Source: Branchiostoma belcheri | Taxonomy: Eukaryota; Chordata; Leptocardii; Amphioxiformes; Branchiostomatidae | Length of the DNA: 64,000 nt | NCBI RefSeq assembly: GCF_001625305.1 | Contig: NW_017804043.1 | Location: 2,676,539 to 2,740,538, forward strand | Direction: 5' to 3' | In this document: positions 47,601 to 63,705 of the stretch, piece after piece | Layout: each line of letters opens with the position of its first letter | Position numbering within the stretch: position 1 is the first letter of the stretch | Program-made: the position numbers and the translations under genes | The notes under the pieces: model-generated | Told to the model about the DNA's origin: nothing | The model's input: only the letters and a program-made list of their open reading frames with translations | The model's database searches: none

Positions 47601-48995
47601 AATAAACATATCTGGAGCTGTCCGTGGTGCTGATTGCTATCTGTGTGCACACACACGTACAGTGTACGCGCGGCACTGCTCATATATGTAAAATACGTGA
47701 CAATAAGGGGTGTGCCACAAAATTTAACGTAGCTAGACAATTTTGCCTTCACCGTCTGCCAAGTGACATCAGGTTTTATGTGAAGAAGAAAGACTCATTT
47801 CTGGCACCATCAAGGCGGCAAACAGATAAAACACTTTTTAGAACGGCGGTGACAATCATGTGGACACGAGTCGGCGTAATTGAACAATTACTAGTAACTA
47901 CTGTTATGTAAGTTTCTTGCCAAGAGCCATCCCAATTCTTATAACAATATCACAGCTCACTTGAAGCAGTACTCATTCTGTACCCCCTTGTTAACCAACG
48001 ATACTAACCATGATCCTAACTCAAAATTAGGGCATGATGACAGTTATGAACATTGAATGTTAAACACGCAAGAGCCAGACAGCACGTGAAACGAAACGTC
48101 TTCAGACCCGAGGCGTCAGTAGTGTGGACGGGAGTCGGTATAATTGGGCAATTACATAAGGCTTTCTGTAAAGAGCTGACAGCCTATATATACAAGGATT
48201 TAAACCTTGACAGACAGCGATAGCAAAGATCACTGGAAGCTTTCAGGATTCATTCTAGTGTTTTGTTAACCAACGTAGTTAAGCATAATTAAACGTAAAA
48301 TTCGGACATGTTGACGGGCTTTGATCATTGAATGTAGAAATCGCAATAGCGGCAGTCATTCTACCTGATCGTCAGTCTATTCAGCTTAATACGGACAGTT
48401 TTATTCCAACGGGAACAGGCGCTTTGGGATTTCGTCTGTTCTCTTGTTGTCAACCAAAGTTGTTGGACACGATCCAAACTCAATAAAAACTCGGGCATGC
48501 TGACAGCCAGGCGTTGATCTAAAGTCAGCCCATAAACATTCTACTTTGCCTTTTTGCCAATTTTCCTTAGTATCAATGACGCAGGAAGACGTGTGGCTCA
48601 TTTGATCTCATGGTTAATCTCCAAGCAGATTCGGTGGGGCTAGGGGACTTGAAATTGGCTAGTCTTGTATCCATTGGCCGCCCCACGTGAGGCGAACGTT
48701 GGATACAGGCGGCCAATGGATACAGGACTGGCCAATATAAAGCCTCCTTGCCCCACCGAATCTGCTTGGAGATTACCCATGGTGGCAAGCAAAATACCTT
48801 TCAGGCCCGGCGGCGATATAGCACCTAATGGTGTGAACCACGCGAGTCGGTATAATTGGCTTCCTGTCAAGATCAGATTTCTGCATGCAAGATTTCCAAC
48901 CTTCACATTTCTGTATGCAAGATTTCCAACCTTCACATTCAAACGTTACGCAACAACTGGAAGCTTTTGGTATTCATTGTATTCTCATGTCAACA
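44700..48995. repeat. Degenerate long-period tandem array
   Basis: A unit of roughly 0.6-1.0 kb recurs. The block GTCAACCAACGTGCTTGGAC, GATCCTAACTCA, GGGCATCCTGTCAGG and CATTGAATGTTGAACACGC is found near 44.93, 45.93, 46.63, 47.36, 47.98, 48.26 and 48.44 kb. A second block (AGCCAGACC, CGGTTATGTGACTC, GAGACAACA, GGCAGACTTTCC) lies near 45.42, 46.02, 46.71 and 47.42 kb. Units shorten towards the right end. No long reading frame is conserved between units. Confidence 0.8.
48615..48775. mobile_element. Palindromic MITE with TAATCTCCAAGCAGA ends
   Basis: Arms TAATCTCCAAGCAGATTCGG and its complement at the right end, with a second inner pair around ATCCATTGGCCGCC. Related ends occur at 58511-58667, and remnants at 12650, 21955 and 31948. 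Confidence 0.8.
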
Positions 48996-49029
48996 CAAAT
49001 AAATGTAGGCACGCACTCATATGTACACA

Positions 49030-49162
<133 letters not shown>

Positions 49163-49199
49163 CTAAATGTTGTTCCCCGAGAGATTCTTCTGGAATACT

Positions 49200-50160
49200 G
49201 CTTAGCTTTATGCCATTTCCAACTAAATCGGGAGGGGGCAGTAATTAACAGTTCCAAACGTCACAGCAATACAGTTTTAAGTCTGTAGCTGTTAGCATTC
49301 ATTTTGTGTCTATCTTTTAGGGGAGGGATGAAGGGAAGGTGATTGCAAGAATAAACGTTAACACTCAATGATAACGAAAATTGAGTTTATTGCATTGAAA
49401 ATGCAGTAATTTAGCTACAGGAGAGTGATAGGGAAGCAATGCTATGCTTTACCTTTACCTTTCAATTTGCTTGGCTCTTCTTGAAATATGTGTACACGAA
49501 TTTACCGCGTATTCCACTACATCATATTAACTTTTCATGATGGCATTATGTTGTTCTTTTTAGGTGTACATATTTCTTTTCTGACCGTAAGGCAACAAGG
49601 CATTACGTATACCATTGTACAGTGCGCATTCTAGAATCATCTCACAAGCGTTTATCTCCAAGCATATGTTGGGAGATAAAATCGTTACATTTTCACTACT
49701 ATATCATAAACTACACTCCCGCCTCCGAGTTACAAATAGACAAATCCTTTGCTCCAGAAAACGAATGAACTGGTGAACAGGCAACCACAGAGAATGGTCG
49801 CCAGGCTAGACTTTCTTTTGTAGACTGTCCTTTAACCTATAGTGACGTGGCGTTCCGGGTTGTTCCCGAATGTATCGGTATCTATTTGACTTCAAGGTGG
49901 TGATCGTATAACCGCTCCCGGATTGTGATATCGGGCGATAAAACACATCACGTAGTTTGATACCGGTATTTTTGGAGCTAGTGGTGTAGCCGGTTAGGCA
50001 GTGTACGCTTGAATACACCTGGCTTGTTCCTGGTAGTCGGACCTGTTTTTTCTCTGCCCTCGGGCACTCTGTGGCTACGTGTTTCAAGATGGCGCTATAT
50101 GTTTTGGCGATCGCGACTAAAATTCCCCTTCGTTTGTAACTACCTGACTCAAGAATGCCA
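49200..50160. other. Spacer before the first PLA2 gene
   Basis: No coding feature is seen. The last few hundred bases should hold the PLA2 promoter, but no clear TATA box is present. Confidence 0.4.
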
Positions 50161-50162
50161 CC

Positions 50163-52384
50163 ATGGAAAACACAAGGAACTTAGTCATAGCAACAGTTAT
50201 TTGTCTGGCTGTCGTAATAGGTAAGTAGGGTTCTTATAGGGTTTCCATGGAGGGAAAAATTGATATATAAATTTAAGGTTCAACTCGCTTTGAACAAAAG
50301 TCGCTCCTATGCCTACGTTTGCCAATCTAGATCTTTAGACCACCTGACAACTTTCACTTACAACATGTATGTATATTGATAGTATTAAATAGGTATGGTT
50401 TCTTGAACTTTTGTGGCCACCAAGGATCGATCAAATCATTTAGATTGATTCCAATCCTAGCTGTATTTCAGGGGTCATTAATTTTGTATGTTTTAATTAA
50501 TGTGTGTTGTTTTTCATACAACGGGTACAAACGTGGGGTCTAAAAGACAGTATAGAATTGCTAAATTCATGTAAAACAAGAAAATTTAACATCATGTGCA
50601 AAAGTATCTTACTGAATGGTATGATATGAGTATAATTGTGGTATGTACTATATTGTTGTTCTATCCGGTCGACAGACAACGCTGGGTTTCAGGTTGACTG
50701 ATTTGGGGTCACGCCATTGTCGCGTGTGTGGCATCATAGTTACAAATCCCGCTCCTTCAGCACACGGCCAGGGTTCTAATACGGGCTTACGTGTTGAATG
50801 AATGAATCATAGAAAGCACTCAAAGAACACGAAAAACACAATCTACCACGAATCTGTATAGTATGACGCAATGGCATGGCATAAATCTCCCCTTGTCCAA
50901 GCCGAGCTAGCTTGTAATAGACGTTCTAGAGAATGATAATTGCCATCTTTAGCACACTTTCTTTCTTAGCGCAAAAATAAACTTACATCATAAACATGGA
51001 CATCAGCAGCAAACGCTGTTGTCAATAGAACCTTCTTTCTCAGTCCAAAACTAAATTATAAAGCTATTCATTCATTCATTCATACATACATACATGCATA
51101 CATACATACATACATACATGCATAAATACATACACACATACATACACACACACACACACATACATACATACATACACTGACATGCCTTCATACACATACA
51201 TGTATGTGGTGGCAACACATATAGTCATCACAACACTAGATACTGTAGGTTGGGACACTAAAACTTACAGAACACAGCGGCAGTAATGAGTTAAAAACGT
51301 CACCTGTCCACAGTGTCGTCTGAAGGCACAGAGAGCCATGCCCTCAGCAGATCCAGACGGAACATTTTCCAGACGATGGTGATGTTATCCTGTATCACCG
51401 ACAAGTCGTCGTTTGACTACTCGGACTACGGCTGCTACTGCGGGCCGGGAGGGGAGGGCAAACCGGTGGACATCCTCGATCAGTGAGTGGGATTACCTTC
51501 AGCTTTACCTCATCTCAAGTATAGCTAATAGAAAAAAGCAGGATATCATGCTTCAACTCTGACGAGGATGACTAAAACATTACCTAGTCCCATCCTCATG
51601 TCTGAGGGTCGGGGACTATGGTGGCATCCAGTATCAGCCTCTTTCATTCCCTCCAGACGATGTCTCGGTGTTATGCCTATCCATTGTGGTCAGAAATATT
51701 ATCTTTATGTTTACTTTAGCAGAATGGAGATATATTGTTTCTTGCTTTGTTTCCCATTTTCTTCTCCAAACACATAAGATCAATCACCTTGACCAGACGG
51801 CTGTCACTATGGTAACTGGTGCTGTAGAAGACACCTGGTGGTGTTGGGTTACATTATATTGCAAGTTGCAGGAGTTGGAGTGGCTGGTCACCATATATAT
51901 CAATGTGTTTCAGTAAGAATAACAGAGCATTAGTTTTTTTAGGCTAAACCACGTGCCAAGGTAAAAATTATGCATTTGCTATTTTTTTCCACCATTGACT
52001 GAGAATTTCAGCTTTGACTAAAGATGAAACGTTATTTTGTGCTACGTAATGTTTACATTTGATTATTTTTTATTTTCCTACTGAAAGATGCTGCAAAGTA
52101 CATGACGAATGTTACGGGACGGCTGAGGACAACTGTTTCCCGTTCTTTGAGTACCTCGGCATCTACGACTACAAATGTGAAAAAGGAAAAATATCATGTG
52201 GTGAGCTAACTGTTCCTAATATCTATATATCTAGAAACTTTTAATGGAATGCCTCGTATGGAAATTCAATGGAATGTAAAGTCTGTATTATTGCATTTTT
52301 TCCTTTATACCAAGGGAGTAAAGAATCGTTCTTGCTATGTAGGTGTGTGTGCGTCTATGTACTTGTGTAACGTTATGTGTATAA

Positions 52385-52461
<77 letters not shown>

Positions 52462-52723
52462 GTGTGTGTGTGTGTGTGCATCTCTCTCTCTCTCTCTCTC
52501 TCCCTCTCTCGGTGTCCTCGGTGTCTGTGTAATTGGGGTGAAGTCTGCCATCTCTGATTGTGCGCGCGTTTATTTTCCAACAGTAATCGAGAACAAGACG
52601 AAGCTGTCGTGTCGCGAGTTTCTGTGCGAGTGTGACCGGAAGGTGTCGGAGTGCCTGACGCAAAACGAGCACGAGTACAACTCCGCACACTTCCACATGG
52701 ACCAGGCCGGGTGTAAGGGATAA
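50163..52723 (+). CDS. Secreted phospholipase A2 (first tandem copy)
   Basis: Four coding exons: 50163-50220, 51314-51482, 52088-52200, 52584-52723; intron phases 1, 2, 1; 159 residues. It hydrolyses the sn-2 ester of phospholipids outside the cell, using calcium. Residues 1-20 form a signal peptide, followed by a short propeptide ending in a furin-type RSRR. The calcium loop YGCYCGPGG and the helix CCKVHDECY hold the catalytic His, the calcium-binding Asp and the conserved Tyr. The later CECD supplies the second catalytic Asp. Cysteine spacing is that of the conventional (group I/II-like) secreted family; the subgroup is not resolved. A paralogue lies 1.4 kb downstream in the same orientation. 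All key residues are present, so it should be active. Family members include digestive, housekeeping and immune enzymes; the role here cannot be told. Confidence 0.92.
51066..51178. repeat. (CATA)n microsatellite
   Basis: Imperfect CATT/CATA/CACA units in intron 1 of the first PLA2 gene. Confidence 0.9.
51715..51990 (-). repeat. ~240-base CACCATGGTGACAG repeat (first PLA2, intron 2)
   Basis: Minus-strand copy with GACGGCTGTCACTATGGTAA, GGGTTACATTATATTGCAAG and GTGTTTCAGTAAGAATAACA. Confidence 0.75.
52386..52510. repeat. (GT)n followed by (CT)n
   Basis: GT repeats with single TATG interruptions, then CT repeats, shortly before the last exon of the first PLA2 gene. Confidence 0.95.
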
Positions 52724-52786
52724 CGTCACGTGACCCTGACGTCATTAACGGCCTCCATGTTGGCTGTGAAAGATAGTAGTTTCTAT

Positions 52787-53042
52787 CAGCACGTCGACAG
52801 AGCGTACTGCGCCTGCGCCAGAATGTAACGTGCATAGCACTTCTAAAGAATGTATCGTATTTTATGATGAAATAAATTAATAAATAGATAAACATCGTTA
52901 GGACGTATTCACGTATTTAAAGAGGACACGCCGTCTGTAGTTTTCAAGTTTTGTGTCGGAAAAGATATCTTCTCTAGCAGATAAAATTCTAAACAGAAAC
53001 CATGGTTCCGCGCAGGCGCAGTACGTTCTGCCGACGTGCTGG
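52787..53042. repeat. Inverted repeat around the first PLA2 poly(A) region
   Basis: Arm 52787-52818 (CAGCACGTCGACAGAGCGTA, then CTGCGCCTGCGC) is mirrored at 53010-53042, with the poly(A) signal of the first PLA2 gene in between. Confidence 0.75.
52871..52876 (+). terminator. Poly(A) signal of the first PLA2 gene
   Basis: AATAAA, with a second overlapping-type AATAAA a few bases on, about 150 bases after the stop codon at 52723. Confidence 0.5.
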
Positions 53043-54114
53043 CTCTATCCGTGCCACAGCTCCTTGTGGAGCGGGTGAACATATCCGATGACATTGGCCA
53101 AATAGGGTGAATTGTTCGCAGTGGGCTGACTATGTGTAGGCTTTGCTCTCAAGGGCAAGACTAGACACGTGCTTTTGTGTGGATATCTACGTAAGAAAAC
53201 TCGGACACACTTGGACTACGACAGTACGTAGATGTGCTAGATAGAATTATATAAATATGGGCTCAGAATCAACATGTTTCGTGTTATATTGCTATTTTTG
53301 CCTGGGGTGAAATATCAAATATTTTTATCCTTTCTCGCTGGTTGCATAGCATCAGGTTGGTAAAATGGAAATTTGAAGAACAATTAACAGGTAGTACAGG
53401 ATGTCTTCGCAAAGAATTTCGCAATATCAATTCGTATCGTGTACTTGTGTAAGGTGTCTCTCTGTGCAATAATCAAATATACAGAAAACTGAAAAGCTTT
53501 ATGTTTTAAAACATGTATCTGTATTTCTGCAATATATCGGTACATGTGTTATTGAATATATGAACACAGAAATAAAACAAACCCCTATTACATGTACGTT
53601 GTATCTATTAATTCTTGTGCATATGTGTAAAACATACTGGACTAATGAAACAAGCTAGTAGCCTCATACAACGATTTGCCTCATACTGTGCATTGTGTTT
53701 TCCATCAATATTTTAGGGTTTAGAATTTTCTTCTTTGATTGTACTAGAATGATGTAATTGGCTAGAAGTCTTATACTGCTGTTTGCCAAAACGTTTTGGG
53801 TTTTTGCAAGGGTTAGTTGGGAAACCGGTAATACAGCATTTTTCCCTGGGCCTCAGGCATGTTTTCATAATTAACCTGCAAAGCACCAGAACTAAGGGCC
53901 AGCATCCACGCCCTAAGTCGGAGGATACGGAGGCAAAAACTGACTCCGAAGACAGCTCACTGTAGAAAGAATTACACGGAAGACGTTCTAGACAAGGGAC
54001 TGTCTTCATCTACGGAGACAAGTTAGAAAAATTCACAACCGTCTGATAGTTATCGAGACATTTCAGAAATTCAGACCTTCTGTGACAGACAAGTTCAGAC
54101 GGAAATTTCCAGCC

Positions 54115-55247
54115 ATGTTTGCTCCGAAGAGGACAGCTGCTATGATGGCAGTCACGTTATCACTTATCGCTTGTAAGTATGAATTTTTCACTGATACACG
54201 GTGTACATTCTAACGTAATTGTAGAGCTAGATCATCTATCTGGTAATCTTTTGACAGTTTATTTTCGATCGCAAAGTTACTATGCACATTTGTAAATCTA
54301 AAGGGTGTTTCTGTACAAGCAGATGACCGAGGTATTGAGTGCTACTATTGTAGAAAAGCTCGAAGAGGAGAGTCTTGGGTGGTATTTACTGTATGTGGGT
54401 AGCTACGGTACAACACTCGGTAACGCCAACATGGTTCACGATAGCATTTTACACATGTATTAAGACACTGTGTTGTTTTTCGAGCAAATAGAATGCCCGC
54501 GGGGCATTAGGCATCTTAATTGCCAGACCTCACCCGGTTTTTACACATATCGTACCTGATAGACAACCCGGTTAAATGTGCCGATAACAGGTCAAAGGTT
54601 ACACAAGACAGAAGATTTTCGTTTTGTTCGAAGTCGCCAAATGTCCTTTGGCACACACATTCAAGATGGAGGAAGGTGGATGAAAGGAACAGGCTCTGCT
54701 ATGTGTGACTCCGATAGGACTTAACCGACTAGGCATGATTGTGAGGTTGATAAATGTAAAAATCACATTAGATTACGAACGGTGTCTAAGATATGTTTTG
54801 ATGCTTATAGAATACCAATATTTTGACAGTGTAGGCCAAACTTTGGTTATATAAGAAAATCCGACTGACACCCGTCAGAATTATGCACCTTTTGTTAGAT
54901 ATGCAGTATCTTTCCTGGACATGTATACCCTTGTTTTCAGTATGTACTTCAAATGCTGAAGGCCATAAACACAACACTAAAAGGGCCAAGAACGCCTTTT
55001 ACCTGGGGCGGCTGATCTACTGCGCCACCCAGCGGAATCCACTAGATTACAGCGACTACGGCTGCTGGTGCGGACTAGGGGGGAGTGGTGAGCCCATGGA
55101 CGATGTTGACAGGTGGGCTTATCTTAAATCATCTCTTCCTGATGATAGAATAATGAAGGGGGCAGTACGTATACGTATGTGTGTGTGTGTACGGGAGTGT
55201 ACATGGATGGTATTCAGTTTACCTGTACATGTGTGTGCGTGTGTGTC

Positions 55248-55287
<40 letters not shown>

Positions 55288-56023
55288 TGAGTGTGTGTGT
55301 GTGTGTGTGTGGGTGTGTGGGTGTGTACATGTATTCAGCACTAATAACAGACAGGTTTACCTGTACATTGACAGGTGCTGCAAAGAGCATGATGAGTGCT
55401 ACGATAGTGTGATGGACCAGTGTGGCTACCTGTTCCCTTACACCGCCACCTATAACTACAACTGCAGGCGTGGTCAGATCACGTGTGGTAAGTACCATTG
55501 TTGAATGGTTAGACGTAATATAAAACAGTACCGGTTAATTTTGCTCCGTTTCTTCTTCTCCTTCTTCTCCAAACACATAAGGTCAAATGATAAAGGACCA
55601 GACGTCTGTTACCATGGTAACTGGTGCTGTAACAGACACCCAATGGTGTTGGGTTACATTATGTTGCAAGTGGCCTACAAGAATAAACAGGGCAGTACTT
55701 CGTTTGTTGAGCTAGACCATGAAAATGTAAACATAATACATGTATATATTTGCTTTGCAAATGTTACCTTTCAGAATTCAAGTTTTCATTCCTTTCTGTT
55801 TTACAGACATGCAAGGCGCAGTGTTGGTGATCGCTATACTTTGTTATATCGCTATATGTTTGTTTTTTCTACAGCTCCGAATACCTCAGGTTGGTGGTGG
55901 AACAAACCTTCCAAGAAGACCAGCATGTGTAAACTGGCGGTCTGTAACTGTGACAAGACGCTGGCAGAGTGCTACGCGAGGTACCCGTACAACAACGACA
56001 ACTACAACAACTGCGACAGCTAG
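54115..56023 (+). CDS. Secreted phospholipase A2 (second tandem copy)
   Basis: Four coding exons: 54115-54172, 54941-55112, 55375-55487, 55875-56023; intron phases 1, 2, 1 as in the upstream copy; 163 residues. Exons 1 and 3 have exactly the lengths of their counterparts (58 and 113 bases). A signal peptide (MMAVTLSLIAL) is followed by a basic propeptide (NTKR). The calcium loop is YGCWCGLGG, and the catalytic helix CCKEHDECY keeps His and Asp. CNCD supplies the second catalytic Asp. The C-terminus differs from the first copy: a Trp-rich insert (SGWWWNKPSKK) and an Asn/Tyr-rich tail (YPYNNDNYNNC). It should hydrolyse phospholipids in a calcium-dependent way. The changed C-terminus suggests different membrane binding, which is inference. 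Confidence 0.92.
55175..55330. repeat. (GT)n microsatellite
   Basis: Imperfect GT repeat in intron 2 of the second PLA2 gene, about 45 bases before exon 3. Confidence 0.95.
55540..55775 (-). repeat. ~240-base CACCATGGTGACAG repeat (second PLA2, intron 3)
   Basis: Minus-strand copy with GACGTCTGTTACCATGGTAA, GGGTTACATTATGTTGCAAG and AAACATAATACATG. Confidence 0.75.
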
Positions 56024-56968
56024 GACTGTTACGGATTAAACATACAGTAAAGATCCTGTTTGTCAGCTTTGTTTGGCAGTCAACAAAGCAGATCTCGGAT
56101 TCTTTCATTCTTTCATCTATTCACTGAAGAGAACTCATGGGATTCGTTACGGATTCTGTGTCTTCGTTGCGTTCGTTCAAGTTACAACTCAATTACAACA
56201 GTCTTCCCTTAGTAAGACATCATCTGGAGCCGCATAGTTCCCGTTTAGAACTTTTATTCAGCCTGTCACGCGACCGATTTCGCCTGTGTGGCTTCTTCAG
56301 GTGTACAGAGCTCGAGGCTAAATGACACAAGTGCATGAAGTTCTCACTTAACGATACGTTCTATAGGCGTGCTATGCACAGGTGCATGTCTACCGACGCT
56401 GTCTACTATTCGCTATGATCATAAACCAAAAGTACGGCGTCCCAGCCAGATTGTTTGGGTAGCTAAGCGATTGACAAATAAAGACGTGGCGAACCTTGTA
56501 CCCTTAGGCCCATTTACCTACTTATCAAATAACTGGTAATTCCGCATGTAGCGTCGACAACAGCGCTACATAGAAAAGTCGTTCCTGTACGTAAAAGTCG
56601 TTCGTATACGTCGTATAGAACTATTGCAAAAGGTATCGTCAAGTACGGTAAGAGCCTCCTTACACATTCGTTTAAACAGAGTAAGATTTAAACATTCAGG
56701 GTTCCAGTAGCCTCCACAAGTCCTTCTTAATAGTGTCCAGTTGCAGAATGACTCAGCAAAAACAGGGATAGTAATTGGCGATGGGTAAGCTTGGGTGATG
56801 GTAGCACTTTTCATTGGAAGTGAGTGGGTTATTGAAGTCAAATATGGTCAATTATACTCCCGTTTGGCAATGAAGATTTTATTATTTTTGTCAACCAGTG
56901 TTGTTAGTTTGGCGGAGACCAGAGTTCTGGGTGATAAGTTAGTCGTTATGTTATAGGAAAAGTTCAAG

Positions 56969-61355
<4,387 letters not shown>

Positions 61356-61588
61356 GTCCATTTCTCAGTTAAGAGTTTGTTTGTTTGTTTATTAGATCTC
61401 CATTAGATTTACATGAAATCTATTCTTCCTGGAGTCAGTACTAGTATAATATTTGACAGTCGCGTTACAGTGTATATTGACGCTAACCGAACACGATTAC
61501 ATGTAGTTTTGAAGTGACAAGAACTCGTGCTACGAGGCAAAAAAAAAAAGACACGGTGAGCGACAACAATGAGCAACAAGTATTTTGA

Positions 61589-61613
61589 TTTATTTCATTT
61601 ATTTCGATTTATT
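61589..61613 (-). terminator. Triple poly(A) signal of the VWC gene
   Basis: Three AATAAA hexamers on the minus strand (61608-61613, 61598-61603, 61589-61594) lie 60-85 bases past the stop codon at 61674. Confidence 0.55.
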
Positions 61614-61673
61614 CTCGGAATTTCTGACAGTCTACGGCTGTCGTTCCTAACGAACCGCCTTGTTCCCAAGTGA

Positions 61674-63705
61674 TCATTCATTGACCTGAAAGAGGACAGC
61701 AAATAAGATGTAAAGATGAGGACTTCAAGTGTGTTTCTTGAAGAATTTTCGTCCGAATAAATTTCGTCCACATTCATGACAGTATTGCGTTTGCTTAAAC
61801 CCAGCGTAGTCAACATTAATTCTGCTTTTATACTGCTTTAGGAACTTGGCAATGTGCAATCTGTAATTCTGTCACCACTAATTACTAATTTTCCTTGGCT
61901 TTGTGATGTTCATTTGAATATAAAGAGAATAATATCTTGCACGTGCGAATATAATCTGACATTTAGAGGTTAGGTACAGATCACAGATCCCGTACCTCTG
62001 GCTGAGGCTTAGGTGATCCTATATGGTGCAGAGGGGGCAGCACACCCCCGCGATGTGTACGGGGTTGGGACAGCCCGGGGGAGGGCACGCGATGAGCGAA
62101 CAGGCAACCGCTCCTCCGGCAAAAGGACAGGTACAGACCATGCATGGATCCGACGGTATCTATATGAAAGAAAGACTTACTTTGTAAACATATACATGTA
62201 CATGCACTGACAATACAGTGTAGTAAATCTCATCTACATGTACAGTGCTTGTTTCAGCAAAGAATAGCAAAGATTTTTGCTCACAACTACTTGTTTAACA
62301 AGAGCTGACGTTTCGGATGACCGTCTGTCATCTTCATCAGGGCAATTGTGACAAGTTCACGGTCCACTGAAGCTAGGTGTTACTGGTTCACGGTCCACTG
62401 AAGCTAGGTGTTACTGGTTTACTGTCCACTGAAGCTATGTGTTGCTGGTTTACTGTCCACTGAAGCTAGATGTTACTGGTTTACTGTGCACTGAAAATCT
62501 AGGTGTTGCTGGTTCACTGTGCACTGAAGCTAGATGTTGCTGGTTCACTATGCACTGAAGCTAGGTGTTACTGGTTTACTGTGCACTGAAAATCTAGGTG
62601 TTACTGGTTCACTGTGCACTGAAGCTAGATGTTGCTGGTTCACTATGCACTGAAGCTAGGTGTTACTGGTTCACTGTGCACTGAAGCTTGGTGTTACTGG
62701 TTCACCGAAGTAAAATATCAGTTTTGTGGAGTCCATGATTTCATAAACAACCCGGGAACATTACAAATGTTTACTCCATCTGCCATCTAAGAATCTCTGC
62801 CCTCACGATAGTTTTGACAGATGTAACAAGTCTTACCGCGTAGTCGTATCCCAGGGGGATGAGGAAATTGTCATTCGGATCAAACAAACAGCCGTCCGGA
62901 GCTGGAAAATTAGAATTGATCATCAATATGATTTCTCAGAGGTGTCCAAATCTAGGACCCTATTCATTTGCTGAAGTCTTTCCCGCTCCGGAGTACGTTA
63001 TTGTGGATAGAGGCAAATTTTGTTGAAACAACGAAAGTACGGCGACTTTCGTGAAGTCTACTACAACTAAACACACAATCAAGTGGATACAAACGAAAAG
63101 GAATTAATCAACATGTTGAATTTGACGTGTCAGTTATAGTATAACTACTTAGAACTATCAGTACAACTTATGCTATAAGATATAAACATTCTTTGATATA
63201 TTTACCTATTTCTACACAGTAAGGGTTATCTCCTACTCAAACCTGACTGGATTTTTCTGTTGTTGGACTTAATGATATTCTGATGAACAAGCGGAAAGAT
63301 ACTATCATGAAAGTTCATCTGTGTTGGTAGTTACATGTTTAAAGTTAAAACTTTTGGTCCAACACAAAAAATTCTCTCACCTAGAGCTTTCGACCAGTCA
63401 CTCTGGTCTTCCTCAGTAGACTGACCCAGTGAAGCTTGTCACGTGGCTTCTTTGAAGTGTGACTGGTCGAAAGTTCTAGGTGAGAGAATTTTTTGTGTTG
63501 GACCAAAAGTTTTAACTTTAAACAAGCGGAAAGATAGTAGAAAGATAAAAGCAGTCTAACCGTCGGTGTCGCACATTGGGCAGCACTGTGTTGGGAGGCG
63601 GAAGTAATGTTCGTCGTCACAGGGCGGAGGTGGACAGCCGGGTGTCGGGTAGCACACCGGCTCCGTCCCGGGCTCCTGACAGGTGCACCAAGTGCAGGGA
63701 TCCGG
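61674..63705 (-). CDS. 3' part of a von Willebrand factor C (VWC) domain gene
   Basis: Three exons on the minus strand: 63705-63561, 62902-62840, 61685-61674; the 5' part lies beyond the right edge. The first exon carries a Cys-rich module: CTWCTCQEPG, then C(x5)GC(x4)C and the closing CCPMC, the pattern of a VWC (chordin-like) domain. It joins in phase to an exon reading DGCLFDPNDNFLIPLGYDY. That exon joins to a tiny last exon coding Val-Asn-Glu and the stop, preceded by a strong polypyrimidine-AG acceptor. VWC proteins are secreted and often bind BMP/TGF-beta ligands or matrix; no partner can be named here. The acceptor of the first exon is the least certain border. The gene converges with the sulfotransferase. 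Confidence 0.75.
61756..61761 (+). terminator. Possible poly(A) signal of the sulfotransferase gene
   Basis: The first plus-strand AATAAA seen after the sulfotransferase stop (61355). If it is used, the 3' UTR would overlap the last exon of the opposing VWC gene. Confidence 0.3.
62355..62705. repeat. 31-base minisatellite in the VWC gene intron
   Basis: About eleven copies of a unit containing GGTTCACTGTGCACTGAAGC and TAGGTGTTACT, with small variants. Confidence 0.9.
63338..63523. mobile_element. Palindromic MITE in the VWC gene intron
   Basis: Arms of about 65 bases (GTTTAAAGTTAAAACTTTTG, then GGTCCAACACAAAAAATTCT and TCTCACCTAGA) are mirrored from 63459. ACAAGCGGAAAGATA occurs at about 63287 and again at about 63521. 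Confidence 0.85.

Noticed and set aside
62013-62210. GC-rich open frame between the VWC exons
   Set aside because: It has no domain, lies in the intron on the opposite strand and shows no splice links.
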